DNA of 64,000 nt from Dyella tabacisoli (GTDB taxonomy: Bacteria; Pseudomonadota; Gammaproteobacteria; Xanthomonadales; Rhodanobacteraceae). Shown piece by piece: positions 53,262 to 62,815 of the stretch (its first letter is position 1; every line of letters begins with the position of its first letter). The translations under genes were made by a program, and so were the position numbers. The stretch is taken from positions 10,008 to 74,007 of the forward strand of contig NZ_KZ857184.1 in NCBI RefSeq assembly GCF_003350925.1, written 5' to 3'. Under the pieces are notes generated by a model. It saw only the letters and a program-made list of their open reading frames with translations, was not told the DNA's origin and did no database searches.

Positions 53262-53693
53262 ATGAATACCCCTGTCATCGGCCACGCCGAAACCGATGCC
53301 GACATTCGCGCCTGCTTCCCCGTGATGTCTCAACTACGCCCACATGTGTCCGAAAACGAATTGCTCGCTGCCGTACAGCGCATGCGCGGGGAAGGCTACA
53401 AAGTGGTTGCGCTCTCGGTCGATGGCAAGGTGGAGGCGGTCGCCGGTTACCGCATCATCGAAATGCTACGCACCGGTTCGATGCTGGAGATCGACGATCT
53501 GGTCACCTCTGATGCAACACGTTCCAAGGGCTATGGGCGCCAGCTTTTCGACTGGATCCACCAGGAAGCGCGCCACCAGGGCTGCAGCGTGATCGAACTG
53601 GATTCTTCGGTACATCGCGTCGATGCTCATCGATTCTATTTCCGGCAACGCATGCATATTTTGGCCTTCCATTTCAGCATGGCTGTGACTTGA
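53262..53693 (+). CDS. GNAT-family N-acetyltransferase
   Basis: A 143-residue acetyltransferase. HAETDADIRACFPVMSQLRPH opens it, a typical start for this short GNAT subgroup. The acetyl-CoA segment is DLVTSDATRSKGYGRQLFDW, followed by SSVHRVDAHRFYFRQRM. The ATG has only a weak site. It may be cotranscribed with kdpA (100 bp downstream, weak hairpin between), but no functional link is known. Substrate unknown. Confidence 0.88.
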   Translation: MNTPVIGHAETDADIRACFPVMSQLRPHVSENELLAAVQRMRGEGYKVVALSVDGKVEAVAGYRIIEMLRTGSMLEIDDLVTSDATRSKGYGRQLFDWIHQEARHQGCSVIELDSSVHRVDAHRFYFRQRMHILAFHFSMAVT

Positions 53694-53718
53694 GCCGCGC
53701 GAATCACTCGCATCGACT

Positions 53719-54732
53719 TCAGTCGCCTGCTGCCATTTCAAAGAATCGCCAGATCTCCTGCGGTGAATCGAAATCGGTATCGACCGCACCCATGCCAGGG
53801 CTGCCGGCTTGGGTTGGCCGCGGAATCGCATGTCCACCACCGTGCACGGTATACAAAGCGACGCTGGGTTTACCCTGCTCTCGCCACAAGGCGCGGGACA
53901 CACTAAGACCACCTGGCCTTTGCGCCGCTTGAATCTCGCTATCGACCGGGGTGGCGCGAATATCAGCAAGACGCACAAAATATTCGGCGGAAACGCTCGA
54001 CGACATCACGGTTCCGTTGTTCTCATCGCCCATGCCGGATTTCCCCCCGTTGTATGGATTAAGCGGATCGGCCGTGCCATTCATGATGAGCATCGAGACC
54101 GCATGGCGCGGCGCTTTGCAGTCGAAATTCTCCGGGGCCGGCACACCGGCCGAGATAGCGGCAACAGCATGCACCTCATCGCCCGCCTCGATAGCGAGCC
54201 GATAGGCGAACTGCGCACCATTGGAGAACCCGACGGCGTAAACTTTTTTCGGATCGATACCCGCATCGGTGCGGTAACGTGCGATCAGGCCGCGCGCGAA
54301 GGCGACATCATCGATATGCGCCTGCCTGGCGGGCTGGGTGTCGGCCTTGCGGCAATTGTTCCAGCTATGTTCGTAGCCGTCGGGATACACCACGACAAAG
54401 CCTTTACTATCGGCAAGCGCATCGAACTCTCGCCCGGTTTTTTCACGCACCGACTCCCCGCTGCCGCCTGAACCGTGAAAGACCAGTAACAAAGCAGGAT
54501 GAGCAGCGAGTTTTGCCGGGCGGTGAACCACATAGGTTCGCTCGCGCCCGCCGACCTGGATTCGCGCTTTTTGGATTACGCCGCTCGGCGCCACGGCGGC
54601 GTTCGGTTGGGCCATCTGCGCCACGGCGCCAGCGCATGGCAGTATCGCGACGACCGAAACGAGCATGCGCAAAACGGAAGGCGCGCTTATATGTCTGGAT
54701 GCAGCGCGATCGAATCGTGTACGAAAAAACAT
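53719..54732 (-). CDS. LpqC/PHB-depolymerase-type esterase
   Basis: A 337-residue secreted alpha/beta hydrolase of the esterase_PHB (LpqC) group. The start at 54732 gives a signal sequence (LRMLVSVVAILPCAGAVAQ, cleavage near residue 39); the longer frame runs into REP sequence. GSGGSGESVREKTGREFDALAD and the nucleophile elbow GFSNGAQFAYRLA (Ser170) are present, and the C-terminal VHGGGHAIPRP supplies the histidine. Known members hydrolyse polyhydroxybutyrate, feruloyl or acetyl-xylan esters, so the substrate is open. It lies downstream of the Lrp gene on the same strand, separated by two REPs. Confidence 0.87.
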   Translation of the reverse strand: MFFRTRFDRAASRHISAPSVLRMLVSVVAILPCAGAVAQMAQPNAAVAPSGVIQKARIQVGGRERTYVVHRPAKLAAHPALLLVFHGSGGSGESVREKTGREFDALADSKGFVVVYPDGYEHSWNNCRKADTQPARQAHIDDVAFARGLIARYRTDAGIDPKKVYAVGFSNGAQFAYRLAIEAGDEVHAVAAISAGVPAPENFDCKAPRHAVSMLIMNGTADPLNPYNGGKSGMGDENNGTVMSSSVSAEYFVRLADIRATPVDSEIQAAQRPGGLSVSRALWREQGKPSVALYTVHGGGHAIPRPTQAGSPGMGAVDTDFDSPQEIWRFFEMAAGD

Positions 54733-54769
54733 ATGTCGTATGCCTGGTGGGTTGGGTCGAATCGAGTGT

Positions 54770-54802
54770 CGTTGGGGTTCGCTTTGCTCACCCCAACCTA
54801 CG
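54770..54802 (+). repeat. REP element, copy E
   Basis: CGTTGGGGTTCGCTTTGCTC then ACCCCAACCTACG, identical by eye to copy A at 1875, 53 kb away. It is in the same orientation as copy F and lies upstream of the esterase start. No RAYT is next to it. Confidence 0.85.
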
Positions 54803-54832
54803 AATGCATGCATCATGCCCAACGTCGCGCGA

Positions 54833-54866
54833 CGTTGGGGTTCGCTTGCGCTCACCCCAACCTACG
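54833..54866 (+). repeat. REP element, copy F, overlapping the Lrp stop codon
   Basis: CGTTGGGGTTCGCTTGCGCT then CACCCCAACCTACG. The CCTACG tail contains CTA, the complement of the TAG stop of the Lrp gene, which therefore ends inside the REP. The loop GCTTGCGC resembles that of copy C. Confidence 0.85.
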
Positions 54867-55302
54867 TGGTGATGGGGGGTGGCCTTCGCTTGATAAGTTG
54901 CCCTTTGACGATCGACGTGTTGGTGGTGGCTTCCTCGGCGATGCGGTCGACCACCTCGTCGAGATGTTCCATGGAACGAACGAACACACGGGCGATGAAG
55001 CAGTCATCACCGGTGACCTTGTCGCATTCGGTGACTTCTGGACTCGCTTCGATAAGCCTCTGAACGACCTGCAAACGCCCCGGTAAGGGCCGAATCCGCA
55101 CGATCGCTTGCAGCACATGCCCAAGCAGCCGTGGTTCGATATCCAGGGTGTAGGCTCGGATCACACCACGCTCCTCAAGCCGCCGCAGTCGCTCCGACGT
55201 GCTCGGCGACGAAAGGCGGATCTCGGCGGCAAGCTCTTTCAATGACATGCGTGCGTTCCTGGCAAGGAACTCAAGTATCGAGCGGTCGATTTCATCAATC
55301 AT
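54862..55302 (-). CDS. Lrp/AsnC-family transcriptional regulator
   Basis: A 146-residue Lrp-type regulator. The N-terminal HTH is IDEIDRSILEFLARNARMSLKELA with LSSPSTSERLRRLEERGVI. The RAM effector domain follows (VRIRPLPGRLQVVQRLIEA, then CFIARVFVRSMEHLDEVVDRI). It is divergent from the EamA transporter gene with 127 bp between, a common arrangement in which Lrp proteins control amino-acid exporters. GCCTAAT occurs twice in that gap, a possible operator element. The final residues and stop codon come from a REP element. Confidence 0.92.
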   Translation of the reverse strand: MIDEIDRSILEFLARNARMSLKELAAEIRLSSPSTSERLRRLEERGVIRAYTLDIEPRLLGHVLQAIVRIRPLPGRLQVVQRLIEASPEVTECDKVTGDDCFIARVFVRSMEHLDEVVDRIAEEATTNTSIVKGQLIKRRPPPITT

Positions 55303-55429
55303 CGGTCACGTTCCAGGCAGCGAATTGCCGCCTAATATAATCAGGAAATTAATTACCTCTGCCTAATTTATCCCATGGAACAACGAATTGCCCTGGCGAT
55401 AATAAGCATGAATAGCCAGAGAATATTAG

Positions 55430-56332
55430 ATGAGCAGGCAGGGACTTGGCGCGGTACAAATGTCAATCGCAATGGCCATCGCCGGAACCATCGGCTGGTT
55501 TGTCGTCGTCTCCCAACGATCGGTGTTGGATGTCGTGTTCTGGCGCTGCGTGCTTGGTGCCGTGCCCCTGCTTGTCGTTTGCATGCATAAGGGTTTGTTG
55601 CGTGACCGCATCACACGCCGTGTCTTGCTGTTTTCGGTGCTTGGCGGTGTCGCGATCGTCCTGAACTGGCTGTTGCTCTTCGCCGCCTATTCACTGGCGT
55701 CGATCTCGATCGCCACCGCTGTCTACAACACCCAACCATTCATCCTGGTGTGCTTCGGAGCATGGTTCCTGGCCGAGCGGTTGACGATGGCCAAACTGGT
55801 CTGGCTAGGTGTCGCCTTCACCGGCCTGCTGTTGATAGTGCAGGTGGGCGTAGACACGGTCGGCGGCACTCATTACATCGCGGGCATCTTCATGGCGCTC
55901 GGCGCAGCCTTGCTGTGGGCGATCAGTGCGCTGCTCACCAAGCAACTGGCGGGCACCTCGCCATACCTCATCGCGCTGATCCAGGTTTGCGTAGGGGCAC
56001 TCATGCTTGCGCCATTCGCCGACCTTGCCCATCCGCCCGTGCGGTTGGAAACCTGGGGCATCCTGATCGTCGTTGGCGTGATTCATACGGGGCTGGTGTA
56101 TGTCTTGATGTACGAAGCCGTCCACCGATTGCCCACGCATATCCAGGGCTCGCTGTCCTTTATCTACCCTGTCGTTGCGATCGCCGTGGATGCGATTGCC
56201 TTCGGCCAGCGGCTTGGGCCCACGCAAATACTCGGTGCGGCAGCCATTCTGATCGCGGTCGTTGGCATGAACGGCTACGGCGCGCTGCGACGATCCCGTA
56301 AAGCTGTTGCGATCTCGCCGGACTCGGCCTAG
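55430..56332 (+). CDS. EamA/DMT-family transporter
   Basis: A 300-residue inner-membrane protein with ten predicted spans in two EamA repeats. The first starts AIAGTIGWFVVVSQRSVLDVVFWRC and the second IFMALGAALLWAISALLTKQL. The FWRCVLGAVPL wording is typical of drug/metabolite exporters of the RhaT/YdcZ-like group. The substrate is unknown, possibly an amino acid given the divergent Lrp gene. The ATG has only a weak ribosome site; an internal ATG ten codons later is possible. Confidence 0.9.
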   Translation: MSRQGLGAVQMSIAMAIAGTIGWFVVVSQRSVLDVVFWRCVLGAVPLLVVCMHKGLLRDRITRRVLLFSVLGGVAIVLNWLLLFAAYSLASISIATAVYNTQPFILVCFGAWFLAERLTMAKLVWLGVAFTGLLLIVQVGVDTVGGTHYIAGIFMALGAALLWAISALLTKQLAGTSPYLIALIQVCVGALMLAPFADLAHPPVRLETWGILIVVGVIHTGLVYVLMYEAVHRLPTHIQGSLSFIYPVVAIAVDAIAFGQRLGPTQILGAAAILIAVVGMNGYGALRRSRKAVAISPDSA

Positions 56333-56444
56333 CGCTTTTAAAATCCATGTCTCATACGATACGTAGCTGCGCATCGCCCATCACAACGTCGGTGCAGTGA
56401 CATAGCCCACAGTCAACTCACACTCTCAGGCAAAATAAACTCGC

Positions 56445-57362
56445 ATGGAAACCACGTATCGCGTCTATCAGATAGATGCTTTCACACGCACACGTTTCAC
56501 GGGCAACCCGGCAGGTGTGGTGCCCCATGCTGACGGGTTGAGCGACGTGCAGATGCAAGCCATCGCTCGCGAGCTGAATAACTCCGAGACAGCCTTCGTC
56601 TTTCGCCCTCAAGCGAATGACCACGATGTGCATGTCCGCTTTTTCACACCGACGACCGAAGTGCCTATTTGCGGCCATGCCACGATCGCCGCGCACTACG
56701 TTCGGGCCATCGAGGAACAGATGGACACCCGAAGCGTACGGCAACTCACTGGCGCCGGCATTCTGCAGGTCGACATCGAGCCCGTTGAAGGCAGCGATTT
56801 TCGGATATGGATGCATCAGCGCCTACCGGCGTTTGGGCCATCGTTATCCGACGTCGAGCGGAACACGCTGATGGCCGCCCTGCGCATCACTGAACACGAT
56901 CTTGGCAACGGGCCGATAGAGATCGTTTCTACGGGTCACTCCAAAGTCATGATTCCGTTGCGGGATCGCTCCGTACTCAACGATCTGCGGCCTGACCTTG
57001 CCGCGCTTGCGTCGATCAGCCGCGATATCGGCTGCAATGGCTACCATCTGTTCACGCTGGCCGACCCGGACCCAGGCATTCTCGCCCACGCGCGCATGTT
57101 CGCCCCCGCGATCGGCATTGCCGAAGATCCCGTGACCGGAAATGCAAATGGCCCACTCGGCGCCTATATCGTGCAGCACCGTCTGATACCGCCTGCGCAG
57201 TTCCGATCCGGCTTGTCCTGCTGGATACGGCAGGGTGAGGCGATCGGCCGGCCGGGTGTCGTCAAGGTCGAGGTAGCTGTCGACCCTGCCCTATTCACGC
57301 CCTCTGCGGTGCGTATCGGCGGCGACGCCGTCATCGCGTTCCGTACCGAGATACGACTTTGA
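56445..57362 (+). CDS. PhzF-family isomerase/epimerase
   Basis: A 305-residue PhzF-fold protein of two hot-dog-like halves. It starts YRVYQIDAFTRTRFTGNPAGVV. The catalytic glutamate is in NNSETAFVFRP, followed by RFFTPTTEVPICGHATIAAHY. The second half carries EDPVTGNANGPLGAYIV. Bacterial homologues include phenazine PhzF, DapF-like isomerases and uncharacterised YddE proteins. No other phenazine gene is near, so a general isomerase role is more likely. It follows the EamA gene by 112 bp on the same strand. Confidence 0.9.
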   Translation: METTYRVYQIDAFTRTRFTGNPAGVVPHADGLSDVQMQAIARELNNSETAFVFRPQANDHDVHVRFFTPTTEVPICGHATIAAHYVRAIEEQMDTRSVRQLTGAGILQVDIEPVEGSDFRIWMHQRLPAFGPSLSDVERNTLMAALRITEHDLGNGPIEIVSTGHSKVMIPLRDRSVLNDLRPDLAALASISRDIGCNGYHLFTLADPDPGILAHARMFAPAIGIAEDPVTGNANGPLGAYIVQHRLIPPAQFRSGLSCWIRQGEAIGRPGVVKVEVAVDPALFTPSAVRIGGDAVIAFRTEIRL

Positions 57363-57464
57363 TTGAATCCATGCGCCATGCATTTCTTAGCTGATTGAAT
57401 CGGCGGTCGAAAGCCAGCCTTCGATGCTGCGCAGGGTAGGCCGCAGAACGTGCCCGCAGGCTGG

Positions 57465-57653
57465 CTATCGGCGCGCTGATTTAAACGCCCAGATACAAAG
57501 ACCGCCGGCGACGACTACAGCCAGCCATGAGAACCAGATCGGCACCGCGTAGGGCCCCACTTGCACGGCCCATTCGTTGAAGACTCGAATAGCCTGGATG
57601 GCGGCCACTACCCCGAAGACAACACCTGAAACCAACGCATATTTGCTTTGCAT
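57465..57653 (-). CDS. Small two-span membrane protein, hypothetical
   Basis: A 62-residue protein with two hydrophobic stretches (YALVSGVVFGVVAAIQAIRVF and IWFSWLAVVVAGGLCIWAF) around a short polar turn. GGGGAGGA lies six bases before the ATG at 57653, which settles the start; the longer frame has no site. The family is not recognised. It converges with phzF and is downstream of the AraC gene on the same strand. Confidence 0.75.
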   Translation of the reverse strand: MQSKYALVSGVVFGVVAAIQAIRVFNEWAVQVGPYAVPIWFSWLAVVVAGGLCIWAFKSARR

Positions 57654-57755
57654 GATTGTGTCCTCCCCTTCAGCAACCCGGCGAGTGAGCACTCATTCGC
57701 CGGCCGGATGAGTACGATCGTTTATACACCCTGGCCGAGCATGCCTTGCCGCCGG

Positions 57756-58694
57756 CTAGCGCACTGAAACGGCAGCGCGAATCCGCAAGATATCCCGCAA
57801 TGGCGGTGCGCCAAACAGACGGCTGTATTCGCGGCTGAACTGCGAGGCGCTGTCGTAGCCCACGCGCAAGGCCACTGTGCCGACATCGCCGTCACTGCCC
57901 AGCAGCATGCGGCGCGCCTCATGCAGGCGTAGCTGCTTCTGATATTGCAGCGGACTCATTGAGGTGACGTCCTTGAAGTGGTGATGCAATGACGAGACGC
58001 TCATATTGAGTCGCTGCGACAGCGCGTCGATGCTCAACGGCTTGTCGTAATGGTTTTTCAGCCAGTCGATCGCACGCGCGATCTTGCTGCTGCCGGTCTC
58101 GCCGGCAGCCAGTTGCCCCAGTCGCCTGCCGTGCTCCCCGCTGAGCAGCAAGAACAGAATTTCCCGCTCAAGCAAGGGCGCGAGTACGTGAATCTCATCG
58201 GGATGATCGAGCAGGCGCGCCAACCGAAGTGCAGTATCGAGCAAACGCTGGGAAAGGCTGCCGACCGCGATCGGCCGGCCAATCGGAAACGACTCGGAGC
58301 GCGGGCGGCCCATGTCGGCCATCAGCGCAGCCACCAATTGCAAATCCAGCGACATGGCCATGCATAGATACGGCTGCGCAACGCTGGCCTGGGTAATCCG
58401 CGACATCACCGGCAGGTCGATCGAGGTAATCAGAAAATGCCGGGCGTCGTAATCGTAACCTTCGCCGGCCGCAATAATGCGCTTGGCACCCTGCGCAGCG
58501 ATAATCAGAGACGGCCGGCTCATGCCGCAAGATAGGTCGCCGATCTGCGAGTATCTGTGCAAGGTAAGCCACGGCACCGCCACTGCGTGATCGCCATCGG
58601 ACGGCGCAAAGCGAGCGATGATGCCGCCGAGTTCGGCCGACATCGCCGCCATCGGCAGATCGGAGTGGTGAGTATCCATAGCGTCCATCGACAT
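57756..58694 (-). CDS. AraC-family regulator with cupin-type N-terminal domain
   Basis: A 312-residue regulator. The AraC_N cupin-like domain includes MSRPSLIIAAQGAKRIIAAGEGYDYDARHFLITS-type strands (quoted in part). The C-terminal double HTH has PLSIDALSQRLNMSVSSLHHHF and YQKQLRLHEARRMLLGSD, ending VGYDSASQFSREYSRLFG. The start among several close ATGs near 58694 is uncertain. It is divergent from the zinc alcohol dehydrogenase gene (145-bp gap), a frequent AraC–ADH pairing, so it is probably the activator of that gene. Confidence 0.88.
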   Translation of the reverse strand: MSMDAMDTHHSDLPMAAMSAELGGIIARFAPSDGDHAVAVPWLTLHRYSQIGDLSCGMSRPSLIIAAQGAKRIIAAGEGYDYDARHFLITSIDLPVMSRITQASVAQPYLCMAMSLDLQLVAALMADMGRPRSESFPIGRPIAVGSLSQRLLDTALRLARLLDHPDEIHVLAPLLEREILFLLLSGEHGRRLGQLAAGETGSSKIARAIDWLKNHYDKPLSIDALSQRLNMSVSSLHHHFKDVTSMSPLQYQKQLRLHEARRMLLGSDGDVGTVALRVGYDSASQFSREYSRLFGAPPLRDILRIRAAVSVR

Positions 58695-58839
58695 ATGACG
58701 TGCCGCGTAGTATGCCTGTTTTCGAGTGTGCACCGGGCCAAGCTTTGCAGGATCAGGCAATAAATCGGCAGGATCTGGATACCCACAATCGCTTCCCGGC
58801 CCCAAACTTTCCGAGTCAGTCCATCTGGAGTTATTGCCC

Positions 58840-59892
58840 ATGACCACTGTTCGCGGCTACGCAGCCCACACCCCCACCTCCCCGTTGGTCCCCTTTACCT
58901 TCGAGCGCCGCGAACCGGGCGACGACGATGTCGAGATCCAGATTCTTTTCAGCGGCATCTGCCACTCCGACCTTCACCAGACCCGCGATGACTGGGGCGG
59001 CGCCCTGTTTCCGATGGTGCCGGGTCACGAGATCGTGGGCCGGGTGACGCGCGTGGGCGCCAAGGTGACCAAGCTCAAGGTCGGCGACTTCGCCGGTGTC
59101 GGCTGCATGGTCGACTCGTGCCGCGAGTGTGCTTCGTGCAAGGAATCGCTTGAGCAGTATTGCGAGCAAGGCGCCACCTGGACCTACAACGCCAAGGAGC
59201 GCGGCAGCGACCAACTTACCTTCGGCGGCTATTCCGAAACCATCGTTACCCCGGAACGCTTTGTGGTCAGCATTCCCGCCAGCATGGATCTCAAGGCCGT
59301 GGCGCCGCTGCTTTGCGCCGGCATCACCACCTACTCACCGCTGCGCCACTGGAACGTCGGCCCCGGCCAGAAGGTCGGCGTGATCGGCCTCGGCGGCTTG
59401 GGCCATATGGGCGTGAAGTTCGCCAAGGCGCTCGGCGCGCACGTGGTGATGATTACCACCTCGATGAGCAAGGCCGCGGATGCGCAGCGCCTCGGTGCCG
59501 ACGAGGTTCTGCTATCCACCGATCGCGCCGCCATGGCCAGCCATGCCGGCAGCTTCGATTTCCTGCTCAACACGGTACCGGTCTCGCACGACCTCAACCC
59601 CTATATGGCGCTGCTCAAGCGTGAGGCGAGCATGGTGTTGGTCGGCGTGCTTACCGACCTGGATCCGCCACTTAAAGGCGTCTCCTTCATGTTCGGCCGC
59701 AAGAAGCTCTCCGGCTCGGCGATCGGCGGCATGGCCGAAACCCAGGAAATGATCGATTTCTGCGCCGAGCACAACATCGTTTCGGACATCGAGATGGTCC
59801 GCATCGACCAAGTCAACGAAGCCTACGAGCGTCTCATCAAGAACGACGTGAAATACCGCTTCGTCATCGACATGGCGAGCCTGGCAGCCTGA
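58840..59892 (+). CDS. Zinc-dependent alcohol dehydrogenase (YahK/CAD-type)
   Basis: A 350-residue medium-chain dehydrogenase. Catalytic zinc ligands are C41 (GICHSDLHQTRDDWG) and H63 with a downstream partner. Structural zinc cysteines are C94, C97, C100 and C108. The NADP(H) fold has VGVIGLGGLGHMGVKFAKALG. The pattern fits cinnamyl-alcohol / YahK-type broad aldehyde reductases. GGAG precedes the ATG at 58840; the longer frame is not supported. It is divergent from the AraC gene and ends at a strong hairpin terminator, so it is monocistronic. Confidence 0.92.
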   Translation: MTTVRGYAAHTPTSPLVPFTFERREPGDDDVEIQILFSGICHSDLHQTRDDWGGALFPMVPGHEIVGRVTRVGAKVTKLKVGDFAGVGCMVDSCRECASCKESLEQYCEQGATWTYNAKERGSDQLTFGGYSETIVTPERFVVSIPASMDLKAVAPLLCAGITTYSPLRHWNVGPGQKVGVIGLGGLGHMGVKFAKALGAHVVMITTSMSKAADAQRLGADEVLLSTDRAAMASHAGSFDFLLNTVPVSHDLNPYMALLKREASMVLVGVLTDLDPPLKGVSFMFGRKKLSGSAIGGMAETQEMIDFCAEHNIVSDIEMVRIDQVNEAYERLIKNDVKYRFVIDMASLAA

Positions 59893-59899
59893 CGGGACC

Positions 59900-59938
59900 G
59901 CGAAGCAGCAGATCGCCGACGGCCATCTGCTGCTTCGC
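59900..59938 (+). terminator. Hairpin terminator of the alcohol dehydrogenase gene
   Basis: Perfect 14-bp stem GCGAAGCAGCAGAT / ATCTGCTGCTTCGC with an 11-nt loop, 7 bp beyond the stop. It lacks a long T tract. Confidence 0.75.
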
Positions 59939-60117
59939 CTCTGCGCCGACCGGTCGCGCGCACTCCTTCAGGGGAGTCCGCATGGGCGCCGCTTTTCCAA
60001 AATGAGATCTGCGGCCAGATTCCGCCGATGCCTACTTGTCGCTGACCTTCGCTTGCAACAAACCCGTAGTGAACTGACGAATTGACAGCCCCGTCAGCCA
60101 GCCACGCGGAAAACAAC

Positions 60118-62715
60118 ATGAGCGAGATCGACGATATCAAGCGCCGGCGCTTCCTGAAGATGACAGCAGGATCGGCGGGAGGCATAGCGGCCCTATCGGT
60201 GTGGCCTGGCCTTATCGAAAAGGCGCTGGCGATCGAGCCGCACAATCCCACCGGCAATCCCAGCCTCGCGGATGTCGAGCACGTCATCATTTTCATGCAG
60301 GAAAACCGCTCGTTTGACCACTATTTCGGCATGCTTCCCGGTGTCCGTGGCTACGGCGATCCCCGGCCGGTGCCGATGCCGAGCGGAAACTACGTGTGGT
60401 ATCAACCGGAGGGCTTGAATCCGGGCTCACGAGGATTCAGCGCGCATGTGCCGCATGCCGATTGGACCCAGCCGGCCGGCTGGTACAACACCGACCGGGG
60501 CGCTCAATCGGCCAATTATGTGTTGCCGTTCCGGCTCAATCAGCCCGGCAATGTGCAGTTCCAATACATGTCGGACCTGGACCATAGCTGGAAGGCGTCC
60601 CAGGATACGTGGCGCAATTGGGACACCTGGGTCCCGTTGAAGAGTCGACAATCGATGGGCTGCCTGAACTCCGATGACTTGCCGTTCTACTACCAACTGG
60701 CGAACGCCTTCACCGTTTGCGACGCCTACCATTGCTCGATTTTTTCGGCGACCGACCCCAATCGGTTCTGCTTCTGGTCGGGCACCGTCCCGCCACCGAT
60801 GAATTTCCCGGACAACTACGGCAGTTGCGGCTACGTTTCGGATATTCAGTGCGATATCAACACCGGCATCACGCCGGCCATGTATGGGCAGAGCCCGCAA
60901 GCCAGGAGTGCCGCCGTCGCGGCCGGCATTGCCGACTGGAAGACCTATCCTGAGACATTGACGGATAACCGCATCACCTGGAAGGTCTACCAGGAGTACG
61001 ACAACTACGGCGACAACTATCTTCAGTATTTCAAGAATTTTCGGATCGACAACAGCGGCGCCTCGATCGACAAGTCCAGCGATCCCTATTTCCAGTCGCT
61101 GTATCAAAGAGGCCGCGTATTCGCAGCCGCCTCGGGCAAGACCGGCGACGCCATCATTGCCGAATTCGCCAAAGACGTCGCCGCCGGCATGGAGCCGGAC
61201 AATCCTGACCTTGGCACGGTGAAATCCGGGCTTCCACGTGTTTCATGGATCGTGGCTCCGGCTCAATTCTGCGAACACCCGAGCTCCTCGCCGGGCGACG
61301 GCGAATCCTTCACCGCCCGACTGCTCAATGTCTTGGTCAACGACCATCCAGACGTTTTCCAGAAAACAGTTTTCATGTTGATGTACGACGAGAACGACGG
61401 CTATTTCGATCATGTGCCGCCGCCGATTCCCCCCATCACCGCACACTACGGGGAGATGACCCTGGCCGACGCCGGTGCGGCGGAAAATAACGGGTCGATC
61501 CCGGTCGGGCTGGGACCGCGTGTGCCCATGTTGATTATTTCCCCATGGACCGCAGGCGGAAAGGTGTACTCACAACTTAGCGATCACACCTCGGTGCTGC
61601 AATTTCTGGAGCAGTGGTCGGTCGCTAAAGGTCTCGGCACCGAAGGCCGCACTCAGTGCACGGCCATTTCGGACTGGCGCAGATCGGTCTGCGGCGACCT
61701 GACCGAGGCGTTTGATTTCCGGCGCATGCCCGCCAAGCCGATCAACACCACCACGACGTTCAAGAACGGCACGGCCCATGCCGCAGTGCCCGATCCGCAG
61801 GTGTTTCCGATACAAACGCCACTGGCGCGACCGGCATGCCGCTTAGGCTATGCATTTTCCGCTGGTATCCAGGTCGATACGGATAGCCTTGCGCTTGCCT
61901 TCGCCAACACCGGAACCGTCGGCGTCGCCCTGATCGCCTATTGCAATCCGATGTCCAGCGCGCAAGAGCCGTACCACTACATGGTCGCGGCGGGCGAATC
62001 GTTGCTGGCGGCACCGGCTGCTATCGGGGATGACGACCTATACGATTGGGCCGTGTACGGTCCCAACGGCTTCTTGCGTGAATTCCGCGGCGACGTAAAG
62101 GCGATGCTGCAGTCTGGGCAGGCACCCGAAGTGACCACGTCCCATCATGCTTTGCGCGGCAATATCCTTATCAAACTGGACAATCGGGCCAGCTTGAACG
62201 ACTGCGTCTTTCAGGTAACCGACAACGCGTACTACGAGAACGATCCTCTGCAGATTCGGGTAGAGGCAGGGCGCGAGCGAACCATCGAATGGCGGGGCTG
62301 CTCTGGCTGGTATGACGCCAGTGTCCGGCTGGCTGGCGATGCGGTCTATTTCAGGCGTCTTGCCGGCTGCGTCCAGCACCGGCTGCGCAGCCCGACGACG
62401 GACCCGGCGATCGGAAATAACCGAATGTTCGGCGCGTCGTTCTCGATTCACGGCCATGCCGACACGCTACGGTTCGACTATGCCGTTCCGCCCTGGCATC
62501 ACCGGCCGAAGAACTGGCTCGGCGTGTTTCCCGCAGGGGCCGCCCCGACCAGGGCGAACTTGCTGCAGTGGGTCTACGCGCCACGTGGTGTGGGATCGGT
62601 GATGCTATCCACCTCGGGTAAAACACCATTGCCATCGGGTCGATACGACGTTTGGTATTTCTTTGATGACGGATACACACCGCTGGGGACAAAGCCGGTG
62701 TCGCTTAAGATCTAA
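60118..62715 (+). CDS. Tat-exported phosphocholine-type phospholipase C
   Basis: An 865-residue phospholipase C of the bacterial PlcH/PlcN (phosphoesterase) family. A Tat signal RRRFLKMTAGSAGG occurs near residue 9. The catalytic domain includes HVIIFMQENRSFDHYFGML, near residue 55, and a later metal-binding MLMYDENDGYFDHVPPP. Two C-terminal DUF756-like repeats begin near residue 590. The family hydrolyses phosphatidylcholine and sometimes sphingomyelin. GGAAAA precedes the ATG at 60118. The gene stands alone and ends in an intrinsic terminator. PlcN/H homologues are often phosphate-regulated, but no Pho box was seen. Confidence 0.93.
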   Translation: MSEIDDIKRRRFLKMTAGSAGGIAALSVWPGLIEKALAIEPHNPTGNPSLADVEHVIIFMQENRSFDHYFGMLPGVRGYGDPRPVPMPSGNYVWYQPEGLNPGSRGFSAHVPHADWTQPAGWYNTDRGAQSANYVLPFRLNQPGNVQFQYMSDLDHSWKASQDTWRNWDTWVPLKSRQSMGCLNSDDLPFYYQLANAFTVCDAYHCSIFSATDPNRFCFWSGTVPPPMNFPDNYGSCGYVSDIQCDINTGITPAMYGQSPQARSAAVAAGIADWKTYPETLTDNRITWKVYQEYDNYGDNYLQYFKNFRIDNSGASIDKSSDPYFQSLYQRGRVFAAASGKTGDAIIAEFAKDVAAGMEPDNPDLGTVKSGLPRVSWIVAPAQFCEHPSSSPGDGESFTARLLNVLVNDHPDVFQKTVFMLMYDENDGYFDHVPPPIPPITAHYGEMTLADAGAAENNGSIPVGLGPRVPMLIISPWTAGGKVYSQLSDHTSVLQFLEQWSVAKGLGTEGRTQCTAISDWRRSVCGDLTEAFDFRRMPAKPINTTTTFKNGTAHAAVPDPQVFPIQTPLARPACRLGYAFSAGIQVDTDSLALAFANTGTVGVALIAYCNPMSSAQEPYHYMVAAGESLLAAPAAIGDDDLYDWAVYGPNGFLREFRGDVKAMLQSGQAPEVTTSHHALRGNILIKLDNRASLNDCVFQVTDNAYYENDPLQIRVEAGRERTIEWRGCSGWYDASVRLAGDAVYFRRLAGCVQHRLRSPTTDPAIGNNRMFGASFSIHGHADTLRFDYAVPPWHHRPKNWLGVFPAGAAPTRANLLQWVYAPRGVGSVMLSTSGKTPLPSGRYDVWYFFDDGYTPLGTKPVSLKI

Positions 62716-62733
62716 GGGCGTATGACGCCCTTT
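62714..62733 (+). terminator. Intrinsic terminator of the phospholipase C gene
   Basis: AAGGGCGT / ACGCCCTT with a 3-nt loop, followed by T's. The left arm overlaps the stop codon. Confidence 0.82.
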
Positions 62734-62815
62734 CTGTAGCTATCCAACATGTCGGGATTGCGCGCGATGTCGTCGTCGCGCGCGGTTCCGGGGTGGTTTT
62801 GATATCGCCAACATG

